Below, piece by piece: positions 14,328 to 19,024 of a stretch of DNA of 19,024 nt (position 1 is the stretch's first letter; each line of letters starts with the position of its first letter). Source of the DNA: an uncultured Collinsella sp. (GTDB lineage Bacteria > Actinomycetota > Coriobacteriia > Coriobacteriales > Coriobacteriaceae); NCBI GenBank assembly GCA_902470835.1, contig CABRHR010000034.1, forward strand, positions 1 to 19,024. The letters are read 5' to 3'. The notes below the pieces were generated by a model, which was not told the origin of the DNA, ran no database searches, and worked only from the letters and a program-made list of their open reading frames with translations. Position numbers and translations under genes: made by a program.

Positions 14328-15767
14328 CTAGTCCAGACGACGGGTCTGCGCCACGTGTTTATACCAGTAGGCGCTTGCCTTGGGCGTGCGCTTCTGGGTT
14401 TCAAAGTCAACGTAGAAGAAGCCGTAACGCTTGTTGTAGCCATTGGTCCAAGAGAACTGATCCTGCAGGCTCCACAGGAAGTAGCCGCCTACGTTGACGC
14501 CTACCTCCATGGCCTTGAGCAGCCAACGCAGGTGTTGCTCGATGTAGTCGATGCGCGGCTGGTCGTCCACGAAACCGTCCTTGTAGGGATCCTTGTAGCC
14601 CATGCCGTTTTCTGTAATGAAGATCTGCTTATAGTTGGGGTAGCGCTGCTTAATGTAGACGAGCAGATCGAACAGGCCCTCGGGATAGATGATCCAGTCC
14701 CAGTCGGTGGTGGGGATGCCAGGCTTGTTCACATGCTCGCCAATACCCTTAACGCGCCAGCGGCCGGTGCCCTTCTCGCCCGTACCGTTGTGGTGCAGGT
14801 CGTTCTCGCCATCGTAAGCCTTCAAAAAACGGCACTGATAGTTGTTAACGCCCAGGTAGTCGTTGTAGAGCGCGGCCTCGCGCATAATCTCGAGGTCCTC
14901 GTCCAGAATCTCGATGGTGCCGCCCGAGACGGCAGCCAGGCGGTTGGCGCACTCCAAGGTGTCAGGCGCGTAGTCGCCGCGGAAAGTGGCGTCGAGCAAG
15001 AACTGGTTCTGCAGCACGTGCTCGTTGTTGGCGGCCTTGATGTCGGCAGGATCGTTCTCGTTGAGCGGGTACTTAAACTCCAGCGACTGGATGACGCCGA
15101 TCTTGCCCTTAAAGCCACCGTTGTGGAAGGCCAGGACTGCCTTGGCGTGAGCGAGCATCATGTTGTGCTCGCACTGGAAGGCCTCGGCCAGGTGCGCCTT
15201 AACACCACCGGGGAAGGTGCCCTCGATGTAGGTGTTGGAGGCGTCCGCCCAGATCTCGTTAAAGGTGAACCAATAGGTCACCTGGTCGGCGTACTCCTTA
15301 AAGCAGAAGGTGGCAAAGTCCACAAAAGCGTCGATGGTCTCGCGGTTGAGGAAGTCGCCCTTCTCAAAGAGGGACAGCGGCGTATCGAAGTGATGCAGCG
15401 TGACAAACGGCTCAACGTGGTGCTTGTGGCACTCGGCGAAGAGGTCGTGGTAGAACTGGACGCCCTCGGGGTTGATCTCGCCGGTCCCGTTGGGAAAGAT
15501 GCGGCTCCAGGCAATGGAGAGACGGATGCCGTTGATGCCAAACTCCTCGCACAGTTCCAGGTCGACGGGGTACTGGTTGTAGAAGTCCGAAGCGGGATCG
15601 GGGGAAAAGCGCCCCTGGGCCTCCAGGAAGTCGTCCCAGGCGACCTTGCCCTTACCGTGAGTGCGGGTCTCGCCCTCTACCTGGTAGGCAGCGGTGGCGC
15701 CGCCAAAGACAAAGTCCTCGGGAAACTGCGCAGGCGGATTGGTGACGCTAGCAGGGTTAACGGACAT
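14328..15767 (-). CDS. lacG: 6-phospho-beta-galactosidase (GH1), module 2
   Basis: This 479-aa GH1 enzyme is a close paralogue of the module 1 copy, with long identical stretches such as FPNGTGEINPEGV and PTTDWDWIIYPEGL. The acid/base is E171 (TFNE), the nucleophile E386 (ITENG), and the 6-phosphate site S439-W-TNGYN-K446-R-Y448 keeps the galactoside-type tryptophan. The N-terminus is 7-8 residues longer. ATG 15767 has only a weak ribosome site (TTGGATC), so it may depend on translation of lacE upstream (66-bp gap). It should hydrolyse the phosphorylated disaccharide delivered by the adjacent LacE-like transporter. Differences in the loops around 175-195 may give a different aglycone preference. 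Confidence 0.88.
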   Translation of the reverse strand: MSVNPASVTNPPAQFPEDFVFGGATAAYQVEGETRTHGKGKVAWDDFLEAQGRFSPDPASDFYNQYPVDLELCEEFGINGIRLSIAWSRIFPNGTGEINPEGVQFYHDLFAECHKHHVEPFVTLHHFDTPLSLFEKGDFLNRETIDAFVDFATFCFKEYADQVTYWFTFNEIWADASNTYIEGTFPGGVKAHLAEAFQCEHNMMLAHAKAVLAFHNGGFKGKIGVIQSLEFKYPLNENDPADIKAANNEHVLQNQFLLDATFRGDYAPDTLECANRLAAVSGGTIEILDEDLEIMREAALYNDYLGVNNYQCRFLKAYDGENDLHHNGTGEKGTGRWRVKGIGEHVNKPGIPTTDWDWIIYPEGLFDLLVYIKQRYPNYKQIFITENGMGYKDPYKDGFVDDQPRIDYIEQHLRWLLKAMEVGVNVGGYFLWSLQDQFSWTNGYNKRYGFFYVDFETQKRTPKASAYWYKHVAQTRRLD

Positions 15768-15790
15768 GATGATCCAATCGTCTAAATCGA

Positions 15791-15824
15791 AGGGCCAGCC
15801 GGTCTTGGATGGTCGGCTGGCCCT
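15791..15824 (-). promoter_or_regulatory. Intercistronic hairpin between lacE 2 and lacG 2
   Basis: AGGGCCAGCCG (15791-15801) and CGGCTGGCCCT (15814-15824) form a perfect 11-bp stem with a 12-nt loop. No T-run follows on the minus strand. It matches in position, not in sequence, the hairpin at 10959-10985. Confidence 0.6.
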
Positions 15825-15833
15825 GGGCGTTAC

Positions 15834-17609
15834 TTACTTCGAGAGTTGCTCGCTTACGAAGGCGAGAGACTTGTCGCCGTTCTGGGAGAGCTCGATGTAT
15901 TGCTTGCCACGGCAGGCGACACACTTGTTGCCCACGCGCTCGCAGTCCTTTTGCAGGTCGGCCAGGTAGCTGGCGGCTTGCGGGGCCAGGACGACCAGGT
16001 CGAAGTCGGGGAGCATGTCCACGTGGTTGCCATAGGCCTCGGCAGCGGTCTCGAGGTTAATGCCGCGCTCCTTGGCAGCCTTGGCCAGCGCGTTGGCGAG
16101 CAGGCCCGAGGTGCCGCCACCCTGGCAGAGCACGAGCACGCGCTTGCCGTTGAGGTCGCTAGTGGCCGTAGCCTCGGTGGCGGGTGCTGCGGAAGCGGCG
16201 GGGGCGTTGGCCTTCACGGCCTCGGCAGCAGCGCCGGCGGCAACGCTCTTGGCGTCGGCCTTGCCCTGGAAGGCATCGTTGAGCTTGGCGGCCTTTGCGG
16301 CGTTCTTGGCGGCGAGCTCCTCCTGGGAGATCTCGGCCTCCTCGGTGCACTTCTGGGCGTCGTAGGCACGGAAGAACGGATAGTACAGAACAAAGTCGAC
16401 GACCAGGATAAGGGCGAGCATCACAAAGGCGAGTGGTTGGAAGCCCAAGCCCATGATGGTGCCGATGGGGCCGGGGACAGTCCAAGGCAGGGTGTACATA
16501 AAGCCGTTCATGCCCAAGAAGTCGATAAAGATCTTGAGGATCCAGATGTTGGCGATCGGGGCAAAGACGAACGGGACAAAGAAGACGGGGTTGAGCACGA
16601 TGGGCGCGGCGAACAGCAGCGGCTCGTTAACGGCAAAGCACACGGGGACGATAGCGGCCTTACCGACGGCGCGCATCTCCTGGGACTTGGCCAGGAAGCA
16701 GAACATAAAGACCAGGACGAGCGTGGCGCCAGTGCCGCCCATGCAGACGACGAAGTACTGGGCGCCCTGGGTCAGGACAGCGGAGGCGTGCTCGCCGACC
16801 TGGAATGCAGCCAGGTTGTCGGTCATGTTGGCAACGAGGGCGGCGGCGATGGCGGGCTCGACGATCGAGGGGCCGTGGACGCCGACGAACCAGAACAGGC
16901 TCATGGCGCCGTAGATCACAGCGAGACCGATATAGCCGTCGGCAGCGGTGAACAGGGGCTGGAACACCTGGATGACGCCCTGGGCAAAGCAGAAGCCAAA
17001 AGCAGCGCGGAAGACGATGTCAAAGACCCAAAAGACGGCGATGCAGACGGAGAAGGGGATGATGTCCTTAAAGGTCTGCGAGATGTTGGGCGGAACCTGC
17101 TCGGGCATCTTGACGGTGATGTTGCGCTTGATAAAGAAGTTGTAGATGATGCCGGTCACAAACGCAGCGATGAAGGCGGTCAGCAGGCCCTTGGAACCAA
17201 GGTAGGTGGTGTTGAAGCCGCTGGCGGCGTCCGTGGCGATGGTGTCGCTCGAAAGGAGCAAGAAGCCGATGATGGCCGCGCACATGCACGAGATAAAGTT
17301 GATCTGGTTATTCTTGGGCAGGTCACGGTTCTGAGCGTCGGCGAAGTGCTTGGCGGTGGTGGCGGCACAGGCGATGGCCAGGATGCCCATGGAGTAGTTG
17401 TAGCACTTCCACAGGGCGTTGTTGATGTCATCGGGCCAGTAGAAACCCCAGATGTTGGGGACCGAGGCTACGAGGCAGAAGATGGAAGAGAAGATGATGA
17501 TGGGGATGACGGAGATAAAACCGTCGCGGATCGCCTTGAGGTACTTGTTGCGGGCGATCGCGTTGAAAAAGGGCTGGCCCTTTTCGATAGTGGCGATGAG
17601 TTGCTCCAT
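15834..17609 (-). CDS. lacE: PTS lactose-specific EIICB, module 2
   Basis: This 591-aa protein strongly resembles Gram-positive LacE, the lactose permease that imports lactose as lactose-6-P. The EIIC domain (about 1-420) includes GQPFFNAIARNKYLKAIRDGF, YNYSMGILAIACAATTAK, PPNISQTFKDIIPF, H245 in VGVHGPSIVEPAIAA, GGTGATLV and NEPLLFAAPIVLNPVFF. The EIIB domain begins near 485 after an Ala-rich linker, and VLVLCQGGGTSGLL gives the phosphocysteine C495. ATG 17609 has AGGAG 6 nt upstream. No LacF (EIIA) gene is in the window, so phosphate must come from one encoded elsewhere. The linker (about 425-485) is low-complexity and unlike that of the module 1 protein. Confidence 0.9.
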   Translation of the reverse strand: MEQLIATIEKGQPFFNAIARNKYLKAIRDGFISVIPIIIFSSIFCLVASVPNIWGFYWPDDINNALWKCYNYSMGILAIACAATTAKHFADAQNRDLPKNNQINFISCMCAAIIGFLLLSSDTIATDAASGFNTTYLGSKGLLTAFIAAFVTGIIYNFFIKRNITVKMPEQVPPNISQTFKDIIPFSVCIAVFWVFDIVFRAAFGFCFAQGVIQVFQPLFTAADGYIGLAVIYGAMSLFWFVGVHGPSIVEPAIAAALVANMTDNLAAFQVGEHASAVLTQGAQYFVVCMGGTGATLVLVFMFCFLAKSQEMRAVGKAAIVPVCFAVNEPLLFAAPIVLNPVFFVPFVFAPIANIWILKIFIDFLGMNGFMYTLPWTVPGPIGTIMGLGFQPLAFVMLALILVVDFVLYYPFFRAYDAQKCTEEAEISQEELAAKNAAKAAKLNDAFQGKADAKSVAAGAAAEAVKANAPAASAAPATEATATSDLNGKRVLVLCQGGGTSGLLANALAKAAKERGINLETAAEAYGNHVDMLPDFDLVVLAPQAASYLADLQKDCERVGNKCVACRGKQYIELSQNGDKSLAFVSEQLSK

Positions 17610-17667
17610 GCAAAGCTCCTAAGAGTCGGTGGGTTAGCAACGATGGTAGCTTTTGACGTTTGCTTGC

Positions 17668-17691
17668 CAAAATGTTGACGTTGCCATTTTG
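17668..17691. promoter_or_regulatory. LacI-type operator O1, module 2
   Basis: This 24-bp imperfect palindrome has the core AATGTTGACGTTGCCATT and a central CG. Its reverse complement matches O2 at 17 of 18 core positions. It is 58 bp upstream of the lacE start. GCGACACAAAA follows it, resembling the sequence after O2. Confidence 0.7.
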
Positions 17692-17787
17692 CGACACAAA
17701 AAAAGACGCGAACCGGTGGTTCCTGTGCCTGCGAACCGTCGATTCCTTGCGCGTAAACGTTTGAGCCGCCCGGTGGCTCTGTGTTTG

Positions 17788-17811
17788 CACAATGGCAACG
17801 TTAACATTTGG
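17788..17811. promoter_or_regulatory. LacI-type operator O2, module 2
   Basis: The core AATGGCAACGTTAACATT lies exactly 120 bp (centre to centre) from O1, in opposite orientation, which would suit looping by a tetrameric repressor. The rest of the 356-bp gap (17610-17965) holds a small inverted repeat GAACC-GGT-GGTTC and weak promoter candidates for the lacI-type gene, such as TATACT near 17896 or TTGAAG with TAGGAT 18 bp on. No gene is seen in it. Confidence 0.7.
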
Positions 17812-17965
17812 GCGACAAAAGCCGTTCGGGGAAGCAAAAATGTCGGTGAACGGTAGGTTTTGGGTGGTAAACGTATGGTGGGGAGGCGTTAGATATACTT
17901 GAAGACGTTTCATTTGACTGCGTAGGATGCCACTAATGGCATCGTTGACATAGAAAGATCGACCT

Positions 17966-18970
17966 ATGGCCGCTGTTAAAAAATCGGTTTCCGTTAAGGA
18001 CGTGGCGCGTCTCGCGGGCGTCTCGGAGCAGACAGTCTCGCGTACGGTGCACGATTCGCCCAGCGTGCGCCCCGAGACCAAGGAGCGCGTGCGTGCCGCC
18101 ATGCGCGAGCTGGGGTATCGCCCCAATTTTGCCGGTCGATCGCTGCGCCGCGGCAAGTTTAAGACCGTCGGCGTCGCCATGTTCAACATTACCGGTACCG
18201 GCAACCTCGACCGTATGGAGGGCTTTGCTGCCGCCGCCGATAAGCACGGCTACGCCATTACCCTCACTAAAGTAGATGGGCATCCGTATACCCTCGAGAG
18301 CGCATCGTCGCGCATGAGCGCACTGCCGGTGGATGGCATGGTCGTGATCATGAATCGCATGCCGGCGGACTTTGGCACCTTCGAGCCACTGCCCGGCATG
18401 CAGACAGTGCTCGTTACGATGTTGGAGCACCCGCTCTGTTCAACGGTCGATAACGACCAGTTCGATTGCTCGCGCCAGGTTGTCGAGTACTTGCTGAGGC
18501 AGGGGCACAAGACCGTGCATTTCATCTCGTGTCCCGAGCGCTCGCTTTCGGGCATGCAGCGCGAGGAAGGCTGGCGCGAGACATTGCACGCACATGGTAT
18601 TGAGCCGCCGCGACTCGTTCGTGGCGATTGGACGGCACAGAGCGGGTATGCTGCCGGTCAGGCTCTGGCGGACGATCCGACCTGTACGGCCATTTATGCT
18701 TCCAACGACGCCATGGCCTACGGCTGCATTCGCGGACTTGAGTCGCGCGGAAAGCACGTGCCCGAGGACGTGAGCGTGGTGGGTGTTGATGACAGCCTGG
18801 GCGATATCGTGCCCGATCGTCGCCTGACCACCGTGCGCTTCGACAACAGGCGCGTCGGCATGTGGGCGGTCGACAAAATCGCCGGCGCCGAGGGCGTTGT
18901 GTCTGGCGTGGAGCACATGCTGATCCCCGGCGTGCTCGTAGAGGGCGATACGGTGCGCGATTTGCGTTAG
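17966..18970 (+). CDS. LacI-family repressor, module 2
   Basis: This 334-aa regulator is a paralogue of the one at 13054-14064. The helix-turn-helix is SVKDVARLAGVSEQTVSRTVH (residues 9-29), with E21-Q22 at the two DNA-reading positions, then the hinge AGRSLRRGK and the sensor domain, which contains STVDNDQFDCSRQVVEYLLRQGHKTVHF-type sequence and VVGVDDS. It is divergent from lacE, and O1 and O2 in the shared gap are its likely targets. The ribosome site before ATG 17966 is weak. The gene is complete, but only 15 bp of genomic DNA follow before adapter sequence. Its sensor domain differs enough from the paralogue to suggest a different inducer. Confidence 0.88.
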   Translation: MAAVKKSVSVKDVARLAGVSEQTVSRTVHDSPSVRPETKERVRAAMRELGYRPNFAGRSLRRGKFKTVGVAMFNITGTGNLDRMEGFAAAADKHGYAITLTKVDGHPYTLESASSRMSALPVDGMVVIMNRMPADFGTFEPLPGMQTVLVTMLEHPLCSTVDNDQFDCSRQVVEYLLRQGHKTVHFISCPERSLSGMQREEGWRETLHAHGIEPPRLVRGDWTAQSGYAAGQALADDPTCTAIYASNDAMAYGCIRGLESRGKHVPEDVSVVGVDDSLGDIVPDRRLTTVRFDNRRVGMWAVDKIAGAEGVVSGVEHMLIPGVLVEGDTVRDLR

Positions 18971-18985
18971 GGTGCGGTCCTGATT

Positions 18986-19024
18986 CTGTCTCTTATACAC
19001 ATCTCCGAGCCCACGAGACGCTAC
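18986..19024. other. Illumina Nextera adapter left at the contig end
   Basis: CTGTCTCTTATACACATCT (18986-19004) is the Tn5 mosaic end used in Nextera libraries, and CCGAGCCCACGAGAC (19005-19019) is the read-2 side adapter. The last five bases, GCTAC, would be the start of the i7 index (from memory GCTACGCT is an index in that set). This is artefact, not genome. The minus-strand ORF entering here begins MYKRQ, the translation of the adapter. The real sequence ends near 18985. Confidence 0.97.

Noticed and set aside
15846..17678. 610-codon open frame antisense to lacE 2
   Set aside because: Same codon-bias effect. It has no recognisable domain and no ribosome site, while the minus strand encodes a clear LacE.
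18440..19000. 186-codon minus-strand frame beginning MYKRQ
   Set aside because: Its start lies in the Nextera adapter and the rest is antisense to the second lacI-type gene.

Overview
The window reads like the end of a contig from a human-gut actinobacterium of the class Coriobacteriia, most likely Collinsella. This is inferred from the G+C-rich coding style, the set of PTS, LacG and NagA proteins and the promoter style (several extended -10 boxes). I could not run a similarity search. Its theme is uptake and first-step breakdown of amino sugars and phosphorylated beta-galactosides through the PTS, each block with its own local repressor.

Region 1 (1-4830) is an N-acetylglucosamine block: a NagE-type EIICB transporter broken by an in-frame TAA at codon 30, a GntR/HutC regulator with a TGGT-N4-ACCA operator over its own start site (a matching site lies far upstream of nagE), NagA deacetylase, and a YhcH/EbgC-family protein. 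NagB is not in the window. Region 2 (4830-5700) holds tRNA-Thr(CGU) on the minus strand and an orphan mannose-family EIIB whose phosphorylated histidine is a tyrosine. Region 3 (5700-7800) is a divergent pair, galM and a DeoR-family regulator, with two inverted copies of one operator-like sequence, each just downstream of a -10 box. Region 4 (7900-9220) is a lower-G+C gene for a class II Fic AMPylase with a C-terminal winged helix, headed by a 32-bp inverted repeat built from four copies of one 11-mer.

Region 5 (9270-18970) is a tandem pair of paralogous modules, each about 4.8 kb: palindromic repeat, terminator, lacG-type 6-phospho-beta-galactosidase, intercistronic hairpin, lacE-type EIICB, operator region, and a divergent LacI-family regulator. 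Gene order, spacing and hairpin position are kept in both copies. The operators and the DNA-reading residues of the two LacI proteins have diverged together, which suggests two sugar-specific switches. No EIIA (LacF) is present, so both transporters must borrow one encoded elsewhere.

The last 39 bases (18986-19024) are Illumina Nextera adapter and not genome. The true end of the contig is about 15 bases after the second lacI.
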